Shown piece by piece: positions 18,792 to 26,104 of a DNA stretch of 64,000 bases (the stretch's first letter is position 1; the number at the start of each line of letters is the position of its first letter). This DNA is from Microvirga thermotolerans (lineage in GTDB: Bacteria; Pseudomonadota; Alphaproteobacteria; Rhizobiales; Beijerinckiaceae): positions 1,704,001 to 1,768,000 of the forward strand of contig NZ_CP045423.1 of assembly GCF_009363855.1 (NCBI RefSeq), written 5' to 3'. The position numbers and the translations under genes are program-made. The notes beneath the pieces are model-generated. The model worked only from the letters and a program-made list of their open reading frames with translations. It was not told the DNA's origin and did not search any database.

Positions 18792-19892
18792 ATGACGACC
18801 ACCATGAAAAGAAGAACCTTTCTCGCGGGCGCAGGGCTCGCCGCGGCCGCCGGGACGGTCGCCGCGCCCGCCATCGCGCAGTCCGCGCCGGAGGTCCGCT
18901 GGCGTCTGACCTCGAGCTTCCCCAAGTCCCTCGACACGATCTTCGGAACCGCCCAGATCTTCGCCAAGTACATGGCGGACGCGACCGACGGCAAGTTCCA
19001 GATCCAGGTGTTCGGTCCCGGCGAGATCGTCGGCGGCCTGCAGGCGATGGATGCGGTCGAGAACGGCTCCGTCGAGTGCGCCCACACCCCGACCTATTAC
19101 TACATCGGCCGGGAGCCGGCGCTGGGCGTCGCCACCGGCCTGCCGTTCAGCCTCAATGCGCGACAGGCCCATTCCTGGTGGCATTTCGCCGGGGGCAAGG
19201 AAATCATCAACGAGATCCTGGCGAAGTACAACTGCACCTCCCTGGTCTGCGGCAATTCCGGCGCGCAGATGGGCGGCTTCTTCCGCAAGGAGATCAACAC
19301 CGTCGACGACCTGAAGGGCCTCAAGTTCCGCATCGGCGGCCTCGGCGGCCAGGTGCTGGCGAAGCTCGGCGTGGTACCGCAGCAGGTCGCTCCCGGCGAC
19401 GTCTATCCGGCTCTGGAGCGCGGCACGCTCGATGCGGCGGAGTTCGTCGGTCCCTACGACGACGAGAAGCTCGGCTTCCTGAAGGTCGCCAAGTACTATT
19501 ACGCGCCCGGCTGGTGGGAAGGCGGCGCCATGCTGCACCTCGTCATCAACCAGCAGAAGTGGAACGAGCTGCCCAAGCATTACCAGGCCATCATGTCCAA
19601 CGCCGCCGAGGCGGCGAACAACTGGATGCTGGCGAAGTACGACGCGGTGAACGGGCAGGCCCTCCGGCGCATGGTGGCCAACGGCGCGGAGCTGCGCACC
19701 TTCTCGCAGCCGATCATGGAAGCCTCCCTCAAGGCGGCGAACGAGCTTTATGCGGAGCTTTCCGCCAAGAACGCCGACTTCAAGAGGGCCTACGATTCGA
19801 TGGTCGCCTACCGGAACGACGTGCTGCCCTGGTGGCAGCTCAACGAATACGCCTTCGACACCTTCATGATCCGCACCCGCGGGCGCGCGTAA
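18792..19892 (+). CDS. TRAP transporter substrate-binding protein, TakP-like
   Basis: A 366-residue periplasmic DctP-type solute receptor with a twin-arginine-type signal peptide (RRTFL at residues 7-11, cleavage near AIAQ at about 27-30). The mature protein has the family blocks GGLGGQVLAKLGVVPQQ and LERGTLDAAEFVGPYDDEKLGF. The overall pattern, from memory, resembles TakP, the 2-oxoacid binding protein of Rhodobacter sphaeroides. The conserved carboxylate-binding Arg should be the one in FRIGG. No DctQ or DctM membrane gene is adjacent, so the transporter partners are elsewhere. It is divergent from the FAH-family gene with 64 bp between them; a 2-oxoacid ligand would fit the nearby catabolism but is inference. 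Confidence 0.9.
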   Translation: MTTTMKRRTFLAGAGLAAAAGTVAAPAIAQSAPEVRWRLTSSFPKSLDTIFGTAQIFAKYMADATDGKFQIQVFGPGEIVGGLQAMDAVENGSVECAHTPTYYYIGREPALGVATGLPFSLNARQAHSWWHFAGGKEIINEILAKYNCTSLVCGNSGAQMGGFFRKEINTVDDLKGLKFRIGGLGGQVLAKLGVVPQQVAPGDVYPALERGTLDAAEFVGPYDDEKLGFLKVAKYYYAPGWWEGGAMLHLVINQQKWNELPKHYQAIMSNAAEAANNWMLAKYDAVNGQALRRMVANGAELRTFSQPIMEASLKAANELYAELSAKNADFKRAYDSMVAYRNDVLPWWQLNEYAFDTFMIRTRGRA

Positions 19893-20320
19893 GCCTTGCG
19901 GAAGGATCCGGATGCCGGCCGCCATGGAAAATGGCGGCCGCGCCGGTCCGGTGCGATTCTAGCGGCCGGGCCTGCCGCCGTGCTCGCGGCGGCGACGCTC
20001 GGGAGCGATGGGGGCGAGCTTTCCCGGCGCCTCGACCTCCTGTCGCAGTTCCGCGCCCAGCTCGCCGTCTCCGGCCTCGTCCCGGGTGACGGTGCCTGAT
20101 CGAGGGCGGGCTGGATGCCGCCTTGAAATCCCATCGTCGGCCCTCGGACTTGCCGGGGGCGCTAGCCCGCTCAGATCCTGCACGCGGTCGGTGGCGTCGA
20201 GCGTTTTCGTGGACGGCCGCTTTGGGGTCAGGATCCAGGGCGCCCGGGACGGACCGACCGCCCGAGTTGACAGGATTGCCAATTTGGTTGTCGCTTGTTG
20301 CAGAGTTTCCCGGTGAGCCC
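19893..20320. other. 428-bp gap without a convincing gene
   Basis: The gap starts with a perfect 10-bp hairpin at 19916-19940 (CGGCCGCCAT, loop GGAAA, ATGGCGGCCG) behind the TRAP gene. It has no T-tract, so it is at best a weak terminator. The remaining sequence has open frames on both strands, but none shows a family-like protein or a good ribosome binding site. Confidence 0.5.
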
Positions 20321-20581
20321 ATGTCATCTTTGACGTTTTGCGACTGGGATGGCCGCCCCGCGGTGCTTATGTCCGAGCCCTTGGCCGCAGCGTTCGCCGT
20401 GCTGGTGCCGGAAGCTCCCTGGGAAACGGTAGATTTCCTTGACGTCTTCCATGCCGCCGGCGTGCTGTCGGAAGAGACCTGGCGCTCCAAGTTCGAGGGC
20501 GAGTTCGGCCCGCTCGACCTCTCGACCCTGCCGAGCGCCGCCGCCCAAGAGTCCCCCGTTTCGCCCAATCCGACCGGATAG
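20321..20581 (+). CDS. Small hypothetical protein
   Basis: An 86-residue acidic protein I do not recognise. It starts MSSLTFCDWDGRPAVLMSEP, has a helix-forming middle (WETVDFLDVFHAAGVLSEETW), and ends in a Pro/Ser-rich tail. The codons favour G/C at third positions like the neighbours. A plausible ribosome binding site (GGTGAG) precedes the ATG by three bases, which supports it being real. No signal peptide, membrane segment or Cys cluster (only Cys7) is seen. It lies 139 bp upstream of the MarR gene and could share its control. The overlapping antisense frame is less gene-like. Confidence 0.5.
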   Translation: MSSLTFCDWDGRPAVLMSEPLAAAFAVLVPEAPWETVDFLDVFHAAGVLSEETWRSKFEGEFGPLDLSTLPSAAAQESPVSPNPTG

Positions 20582-20667
20582 GTTTCACGCTGCCAAGCTC
20601 GAGGCACGTCCGCGCCCGATCGAGCGCGGGAAGCCGGGTCCCGTGTTCGTGAAGGCGCCGCCTTTCG

Positions 20668-20710
20668 GTTGCGCGCGCAACGTTGATGGGATATTGGTTG
20701 CACAGGCAAC
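20668..20710 (+). promoter_or_regulatory. Two matched palindromes before the MarR gene
   Basis: Site 1 at 20668-20681 is GTTGC-GCGC-GCAAC, a perfect palindrome. Site 2 at 20697-20710 is GTTGC-ACAG-GCAAC. Both share the wider form GGTTGCnnnnGCAACG and lie 29 bp apart; site 2 ends 10 bp before the MarR start codon. They are strong candidates for operators bound by the MarR dimer, blocking its own operon. Confidence 0.6.
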
Positions 20711-20720
20711 GGTTCGACGA

Positions 20721-21221
20721 ATGACGGCATCCCGATCCACCGCGCGCAAGGACGCCTTCGAGCCCAAGCTGGTGCTCGAGGAGTTCCTACCCTACCGGCT
20801 CAAGGTCCTGGCGAGCCTGACCTCGAACGCGCTCGCCCAGATCTACGCGGAGCGCTTCGGCCTCTCGATTCCCGCCTGGCGCGTCATCGTCACCCTCGGG
20901 CAGTACGAGGTGCGCACGGCCCGCGATATCGCGGCGCACGGGGTCATGCACAAATCGACGATTTCCCGCGCCGTCTCCTCCCTGGAGCAGCGCGGTCTCA
21001 TCCAGCGCCGTCCGAACGAGGACGACCGGCGGGAGGAGTGGCTCGCGCTGACCGCCGAAGGGCGGCGCATCTACGAATCCCTCGCTCCGCAGGCCCTCGG
21101 CTTCGAAAGCCAGCTCCTGTCCGTCCTGACGCGGGAGGAGCAGGCGCTGCTCGTCACACTCATCGACCGGCTGACCGTGCGCGCCCGCGCGATGGCTCCG
21201 GAGGGAGATATCGAACCGTGA
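20721..21221 (+). CDS. MarR family transcriptional regulator
   Basis: A 166-residue winged-helix regulator. The dimerization helices flank the DNA-binding core: RVIVTLGQYEVRTARDIAAH, then the recognition helix region MHKSTISRAVSSLEQRGLI, then the wing RRPNEDDRREEWLALTAEGRRIYESL. ATG at 20721 was chosen because it gives a normal MarR length and lies just after two palindromic sites. Its stop overlaps the GTG of maiA (GTGA), and hppD follows, so this is the local regulator of a tyrosine-catabolic operon, probably releasing DNA when a pathway intermediate binds. The ligand is not known from sequence. Confidence 0.9.
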   Translation: MTASRSTARKDAFEPKLVLEEFLPYRLKVLASLTSNALAQIYAERFGLSIPAWRVIVTLGQYEVRTARDIAAHGVMHKSTISRAVSSLEQRGLIQRRPNEDDRREEWLALTAEGRRIYESLAPQALGFESQLLSVLTREEQALLVTLIDRLTVRARAMAPEGDIEP

Positions 21222-21844
21222 AGCTCTACACCTATTTCCGCTCCTCGGCCGCGTTCCGGGTCCGGATCGCCTTGAACCTGAAAGGGGTCCGCTACGAGGC
21301 GGTGCCTGTGAACCTGCTGAAGGGGGAGCAGAAGGCGGAGGGATACCGGCTGGTGAACCCGCAGGGGCGCGTGCCCTCCCTCGATCTCGGCACGACGGTG
21401 CTGACCCAGTCGCCTGCGCTCCTGGAATATCTCGACGAGGTCTATCCCGAGCCGCCGCTCCTGCCGGTCGGCGCGGTGCAGCGGGCGAAGGTCCGCGCGG
21501 TAGCCAGCATCGTCGCGTGCGACATCCATCCGCTGAACAATTCCGGCACCCTGGCCTATCTCAAGAACAGGCTCGGCCACGACCAGGCCGCCATGGACGC
21601 GTGGTATGCCCACTGGGTGCGGGAGGGCTTCGATGCCATCGAGAAGATGATCGAGCCGGGACCCTATGCCTTCGGCAACCGCGTCACCCTGGCCGATCTC
21701 TACCTCGTGCCCCAGGTGTTCAATGCGCGGCGCTTCAACGTTCCCCTCGACGACTACCCGAAGATCCGGGCGGTCGACGCGGCCTGCGCCGATCTTCCCG
21801 CCTTCCGGGATGCCGCGCCGGCGAACCAGCCGGACGCGGCCTGA
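21218..21844 (+). CDS. maiA: Maleylacetoacetate isomerase
   Basis: A 208-residue zeta-class glutathione S-transferase that converts maleylacetoacetate to fumarylacetoacetate using glutathione. The zeta-class motif SSAAFRVRIALNLKG lies at residues 8-22, the cis-Pro and glutathione-binding region NPQGRVPSL and TQSPALLEYLDE follow, and the C-terminal helical domain contains DIHPLNNSGTLAYL and GNRVTLADLYLVPQ. The start is GTG at 21218, overlapping the MarR stop (GTGA), with GGAGGGAG upstream. It sits between the MarR regulator and hppD in one operon, which supports the assignment. Confidence 0.92.
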   Translation: MKLYTYFRSSAAFRVRIALNLKGVRYEAVPVNLLKGEQKAEGYRLVNPQGRVPSLDLGTTVLTQSPALLEYLDEVYPEPPLLPVGAVQRAKVRAVASIVACDIHPLNNSGTLAYLKNRLGHDQAAMDAWYAHWVREGFDAIEKMIEPGPYAFGNRVTLADLYLVPQVFNARRFNVPLDDYPKIRAVDAACADLPAFRDAAPANQPDAA

Positions 21845-21930
21845 GACCCGCGTCCCGCCCTGGAGCGGGCGGAACGCCTCGCAACGGCCGGCCCGCGACG
21901 ATGCGGCCGGAGGATGAACAGGAGGAAACC

Positions 21931-23046
21931 ATGGGACCGTTCCCGCACGACGCGCCGCCCCCCGCCATCTCCGACGAGAACCCGATGGGCACCGACGGCT
22001 TCGAGTTCGTCGAGTTCAGCCATCCGAACCCGGAGGAACTCGATCGGCTCTTCAGGACCATGGGCTTCTCGCCGGTTGCCAGGCACCGGTCCAAGAAGGT
22101 GACGCTCTACCGCCAGGGCGACATCAACTTCATCGTCAACGCGCAGCCGGGCTCCTTCGCCGAGCGCTTCGCCCGCCAGCACGGACCCTGCGCCCCGGCC
22201 ATGGCCTTCCGGGTGGTCGATGCGAAATACGCCTATGAGCGGGCGCTCTCCCTGGGGGCGAAGCCCGCGGAGACGCAGGCCGGGCCGAACGAGCTCGAGA
22301 TTCCCGCCATCGAGGGCATCGGCGGGCTGCAGATCTACCTGGTCGACCGTTACGGCGCCAAGGGCTCCATCTACGACGTGGACTTCGAGTGGTTCGGCGA
22401 GAGGGATCCCAAGCCCAAAGGCGTGGGACTCTATTACATCGACCACCTGACCCACAACGTCTATCGCGGCCGCCTCAACGAGTGGGCCGCATTCTACGAG
22501 AAGCTCTTCAACTTCCGGCAGATCCGCTACTTCGACATCGAGGGCAAGCTGACGGGCCTCCATTCCCGCGCCATGACGAGCCCCGACGGCAAGATCCGCA
22601 TCCCGATCAACGAGGATGCGGGCGAGAGCGGCCAGATCGAGGAGTACCTGCAGGAATACAAGGGCGAGGGCATCCAGCACGTGGCGCTGGGCTCCCACGA
22701 CCTCTACGAATCCATCGAGAGCCTGCTCGCGGCCGGGGTCGAGTTCATGCCGGCGCCGAACGACATCTACTATTCCCGCGTCGACAAGCGGCTGCCCAAC
22801 CACGGCGAGCCGCTCGACCGCCTCAAGAAGAACGGCATCCTCATCGACGGGGAGGGGGTCGTCGAGGGCGGCTTCACCAAGGTCCTGCTCCAGCGCTTCG
22901 GCAAGACCGCCATCGGCCCGATCTTCTTCGAGTTCATCCAGCGCAAGGGCGACGAGGGATTCGGCGAAGGCAACTTCAAGGCGCTGTTCGAATCCATCGA
23001 GGAGGATCAGATCCGCCGCGGCGTCCTCAAGCCGAAGGTCGCCTGA
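21931..23046 (+). CDS. hppD: 4-Hydroxyphenylpyruvate dioxygenase
   Basis: A 371-residue non-haem iron dioxygenase that turns 4-hydroxyphenylpyruvate into homogentisate. It has two VOC modules. The iron ligands are seen in the second half: His in IDHLTHNVYRG, His in GIQHVALGSHD and Glu in FFEFIQRKG, followed by the C-terminal gate helix region GFGEGNFKALFESIE. The ATG at 21931 has an ideal AGGAGG five bases upstream, which decides the start. It is third in the MarR-maiA-hppD operon and ends in a GC-rich hairpin. The homogentisate dioxygenase expected to follow it in the pathway is not in the window. Confidence 0.95.
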   Translation: MGPFPHDAPPPAISDENPMGTDGFEFVEFSHPNPEELDRLFRTMGFSPVARHRSKKVTLYRQGDINFIVNAQPGSFAERFARQHGPCAPAMAFRVVDAKYAYERALSLGAKPAETQAGPNELEIPAIEGIGGLQIYLVDRYGAKGSIYDVDFEWFGERDPKPKGVGLYYIDHLTHNVYRGRLNEWAAFYEKLFNFRQIRYFDIEGKLTGLHSRAMTSPDGKIRIPINEDAGESGQIEEYLQEYKGEGIQHVALGSHDLYESIESLLAAGVEFMPAPNDIYYSRVDKRLPNHGEPLDRLKKNGILIDGEGVVEGGFTKVLLQRFGKTAIGPIFFEFIQRKGDEGFGEGNFKALFESIEEDQIRRGVLKPKVA

Positions 23047-23076
23047 CTCCGCGGCGCGAGTCGCCCTGACGAATCG

Positions 23077-23107
23077 AAGGCCGGGCCCGTCCCGGCCTTC
23101 TCCGTTT
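23077..23107 (+). terminator. Terminator after hppD
   Basis: Perfect 9-bp stem AAGGCCGGG / CCCGGCCTT with loop CCCGT, 30 bp after the hppD stop. The tail (CTCCGTTT) is only weakly T-rich. Confidence 0.6.
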
Positions 23108-23543
23108 CCGGCAAGGCCTCCACATTCCTGCCCGACTTGCCCCGCGATCCTGCCCTTCCGGAACCACCTGAGCCAGGGGCGATTCCGCCGCGGCGCGCAT
23201 CGGGCCTTGCTGAAAAAGGCCATATTTATTAATGCTTTGTTAGCAAATCGGCCCGGGCCTTACCGAAAGGTAAAGATCCCTCGCCGCGAACGTTGCCTTT
23301 GTGCAACATGCCTACGAAAACCCCCTCTCGCGGCCCCTTTTGCGCCTTCATTCGGTTGCCTCCCGAACCGCTCTCGCTAATGTGACCACAGCGACGGGGG
23401 CACCCCAGTCGTGATTTGTCGGTTCCAACCACGATGGTGGGGTCGTCAGGTCTCTAGGGGAAAAGGGACGTGTCCAGGCTTCTTCGAGGCCGCCCGGCAC
23501 AAAGCCCAGCCCCCCAGGGTCTCGAAACTTTGGAGGTCAACCA
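23108..23543. other. Long leader/promoter region of the porin gene
   Basis: There is no gene here. A notably AT-rich island at about 23210-23275 stands out from the GC-rich surroundings. It contains TTAA-N7-TTAG at 23229-23243, close to the CtrA consensus TTAA-N7-TTAA, and a small hairpin TTACC-GAAA-GGTAA at 23260-23273. The ribosome binding site GGAGG lies before the ATG at 23544. A strong promoter and long 5' untranslated region are likely, but I cannot place the start site. Confidence 0.45.
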
Positions 23544-24905
23544 ATGAAGCTCGTTAAGAGCCTTATGCTCGGATCGGTCGCGGGTCTCGCCGCCGTTGCG
23601 GGCGCTCAAGCTGCCGATCTTCCCGCGAAGAAGGCCGCTCCTGTTGAATACGTTCGCGTCTGCTCCACCTACGGCGCAGGCTTCTTCTACATCCCGGGCA
23701 CGGAGACCTGCCTGCGCGTCGGTGGCCGCGTCCGTGCGGACTACCTGTACGACACGCCGCTGCTCCGTGGCGATGACGCCGTCGGCTTCCGTGCCCGCGG
23801 CCGCATCCAGCTCGACGCCCGCACGGCGACCGCTTACGGCCTGCTCCGTACGTTCGTGCGCTTCGAGATCACCCGTTCGTCCGGCACGCCGTTCGGCAAC
23901 AACGGCTCGATCGCTCAGGGCGCCAACGTGGCCGAGGCCTTCATCCAGTTCGGCGGCCTCACCGCCGGTCGCGTGACCTCGTTCTTCTCGAACGGCGATC
24001 TGCCGACCGGTCACATGGGCACGCTGCGCTTCGACGACGCTCCCGACGTCGACCTGCTCGCCTACACCTTCAGCTTCGGCAACGGCTTCTCGGCCTCTAT
24101 CTCGATCGAGGACGGCCTCGAGCGTCGCCAGAACGGCTTCATCGCCGGCGGCCCGGCCGCGATTGGCCTGATCAACGCCGGTCAGCGCGCTCCGGACCTC
24201 GTCGGTAACCTGAAGTACACCGGCACCTGGGGTACGGCTCAGCTCTCCGGTGCGGTTCACCAGATCCGCAGCAACAACCTGCTGACCTTCGCCACTCCGT
24301 TCGGCCCGGTCACCGACTATCCGGACACCGAGTACGGCTTCGCCGTCGCCGGTACGGTCGGCGTGAACCTGCCGCAGCTCGCCCCCGGCGATGCGCTCTG
24401 GTTCGCTGCGACCTACGCCAACGGCGCCATCGGCTACCTGAACGGCGGCACGAACGGCTCCAACGGCACGATCATCGGCCCCGTCACGCAGTTCGGCACG
24501 GGCCAGATCCTGATGGCCGACGCCTACGTGAACCCGCTGAACGGCGACCTCGAGAAGAGCAAGGCCTGGGCGATCGCCGGTGGTCTGCGCCACTACTGGA
24601 CCCCGCAGATCCGTTCGAACTTCTTCGGTTCGTACATGCGGGTGAACTACGGCGGCGGCGCCTCCACGGTTCTCGCCAACGGCGCGACCGTCGGCCTCGT
24701 CGACTGGAACGAGCTCCGCGTCGGTGCCAACATCTTCTGGCAGCCGGTGTCGGGCCTCGATCTGGGCCTCGAAGTGATCTACGCCAAGATCGATCCGCGT
24801 GGCCGCGTGGCGGTGCCGAACCCGGCGCTCGTCGGCAACCTCAGCGGCACGGTCGGCAGCTCCGACGCGATCGAAGGCCGCTTCCGCGTCCAGCGCGACT
24901 TCTAA
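23544..24905 (+). CDS. Outer-membrane porin, Rhizobiales Porin_2 (Omp2b-like) family
   Basis: A 453-residue trimeric 16-stranded beta-barrel porin for small solutes. It has a signal peptide of about 23 residues (cleaved after AQA), followed by DLPAKKAAPVEYVRVCSTYGAGFFYIPGT, the hallmark N terminus of the family with its two conserved Cys (35 and 51 or so). Alternating aromatic/polar strands follow, and the protein ends in RVQRDF with a terminal Phe for BAM recognition. The codon choice is more biased than in neighbours (many GGC, CGT and CTC), consistent with very high expression. The GGAGG site and the strong terminator after it suit a monocistronic, abundant protein. Confidence 0.95.
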   Translation: MKLVKSLMLGSVAGLAAVAGAQAADLPAKKAAPVEYVRVCSTYGAGFFYIPGTETCLRVGGRVRADYLYDTPLLRGDDAVGFRARGRIQLDARTATAYGLLRTFVRFEITRSSGTPFGNNGSIAQGANVAEAFIQFGGLTAGRVTSFFSNGDLPTGHMGTLRFDDAPDVDLLAYTFSFGNGFSASISIEDGLERRQNGFIAGGPAAIGLINAGQRAPDLVGNLKYTGTWGTAQLSGAVHQIRSNNLLTFATPFGPVTDYPDTEYGFAVAGTVGVNLPQLAPGDALWFAATYANGAIGYLNGGTNGSNGTIIGPVTQFGTGQILMADAYVNPLNGDLEKSKAWAIAGGLRHYWTPQIRSNFFGSYMRVNYGGGASTVLANGATVGLVDWNELRVGANIFWQPVSGLDLGLEVIYAKIDPRGRVAVPNPALVGNLSGTVGSSDAIEGRFRVQRDF

Positions 24906-24930
24906 TCGGTTCAACCCGATCGGTCAGGGA

Positions 24931-24958
24931 AACCCCGGTGGCAACACCGGGGTTTTTC
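24931..24958 (+). terminator. Terminator after the porin gene
   Basis: Perfect 10-bp stem AACCCCGGTG / CACCGGGGTT closed by a GCAA tetraloop (GNRA type) and followed by a T-tract, 25 bp after the porin stop. Confidence 0.9.
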
Positions 24959-25171
24959 CTTTGGCGGGTGCGGGAGCGATTGCGGCCGAGACCCGGGAAG
25001 ATCGCGCTCCATCGCCCGGAGCCGTCCCTCCGCCTCTTGCGTGACGGAATGGTCTCCGGCCTTCGCCGAGAGGGATGAACCGGAAGCCGATAGGGCGCTG
25101 AGCCGCCGCTCCTGCCGAGGGTGGGGTTCCTGTGAGAGAGAGCCCAGCGGGAGAGAAATTCCGAGAGCGGC

Positions 25172-26098
25172 TCAGGCCGGAACCGGCCTGCTTCGCTCCG
25201 CTTCCTCGACGAGGCTCCTGACGGCCCCGATCAGATCGCCCTCGATCGGAGGGGCGTGGCCCTGGCCGGGCACGGTGACGGCCTTGAGGCGGGGATGGGC
25301 CTGCCGCATCTTCTCGAGAGTCTCGGCGCTCAGGAGGTCCGAGTTCGCGCCCCGGATCGCGAGGACCGGAAACGGTTTCAGGCCTTCGAAGAGGGGCCAC
25401 AGGTCGGGCAGGGGCATCTCGAGGTCGAGGGCCTCGAGGGTCTTCATGAGCAGGGGGTCGTAGCGGAGGACGAGGCGTCCCGCGTCCTCCCGCCAGGTTC
25501 CCCGGGCCTGCTTCAGCCATTGCTCGTCGGTGAAGGCGGGGAACTGCGCGTCCGAGATCCGCTTCAGGAGGTCGGCGCCCTCCTGCAGAGTGCCGGGCAC
25601 GGGGAGCCTGCCCACATAGCCCTTGATCCGCATCAGCCCCTTGCCCTCGATGGTCGGCCCGACGTCGTTGAGGACGGCGGCGGCGATGACCGTCGGGCGA
25701 AGGGCCCCGAGCGCCATGGCGATGAGGCCGCCCCGGGACGTCCCCACGAAGACCGCCCGATGGATTCCCGCAGCGGTCAGGACCTGGAGCACGTCGTTGG
25801 CCTCCACGCGCACATCGTAATTGCGCCAGTCCTTGTCCCAGTCCGAGCGGCCCCGGCCCCGGTAGTCGAGGCTGAGGACCCGCCGCGGCCGGGCAGCGTC
25901 GCCGGCGAGGCTTTCGGCGAGGTCGTGAAAGTCCTCGGAGGTCCTGGCGAGTCCCGGCAGGCAGACCACCGGCAGAGCGTCGGAGGGATCGGGTCCGTAG
26001 TCGCAGGCGTAGAGGCGCAGGCCATCCGCGGCCGATACGAAGAGATCCCGGTAAAGACTGCCCATCTGCCGCTCCGAATCCCGCTGAGGCGGTCGCAT
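25172..26098 (-). CDS. Alpha/beta hydrolase
   Basis: A 308-residue alpha/beta-hydrolase-fold protein. Oxyanion-side block LPGLARTSEDFHDLAE is near 46-61 and the nucleophile elbow GTSRGG (Ser) near 119-124. The acid is probably in IRGANSDLLS near 268-277 and the catalytic His is in GQGHAPPI near 284-291. The substrate is unknown; related proteins include esterases, lactonases and haloperoxidase-like enzymes. The start is uncertain: ATG at 26098 (GAGG just upstream) or ATG at 26065 (GGAG six bases upstream), which would remove a polar 11-residue lead and begin MGSLYRDLF. It follows the lytic transglycosylase gene by 6 bp and is probably cotranscribed. Confidence 0.87.
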   Translation of the reverse strand: MRPPQRDSERQMGSLYRDLFVSAADGLRLYACDYGPDPSDALPVVCLPGLARTSEDFHDLAESLAGDAARPRRVLSLDYRGRGRSDWDKDWRNYDVRVEANDVLQVLTAAGIHRAVFVGTSRGGLIAMALGALRPTVIAAAVLNDVGPTIEGKGLMRIKGYVGRLPVPGTLQEGADLLKRISDAQFPAFTDEQWLKQARGTWREDAGRLVLRYDPLLMKTLEALDLEMPLPDLWPLFEGLKPFPVLAIRGANSDLLSAETLEKMRQAHPRLKAVTVPGQGHAPPIEGDLIGAVRSLVEEAERSRPVPA

Positions 26099-26104
26099 CC
26101 TGCC

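Noticed and set aside
19959..20327. Minus-strand 122-codon ORF in the gap after the TRAP gene
   Set aside because: Compositionally biased (Arg/Pro/Ala), no ribosome binding site, no recognisable fold, and it overlaps the better-supported 86-residue gene's leader.
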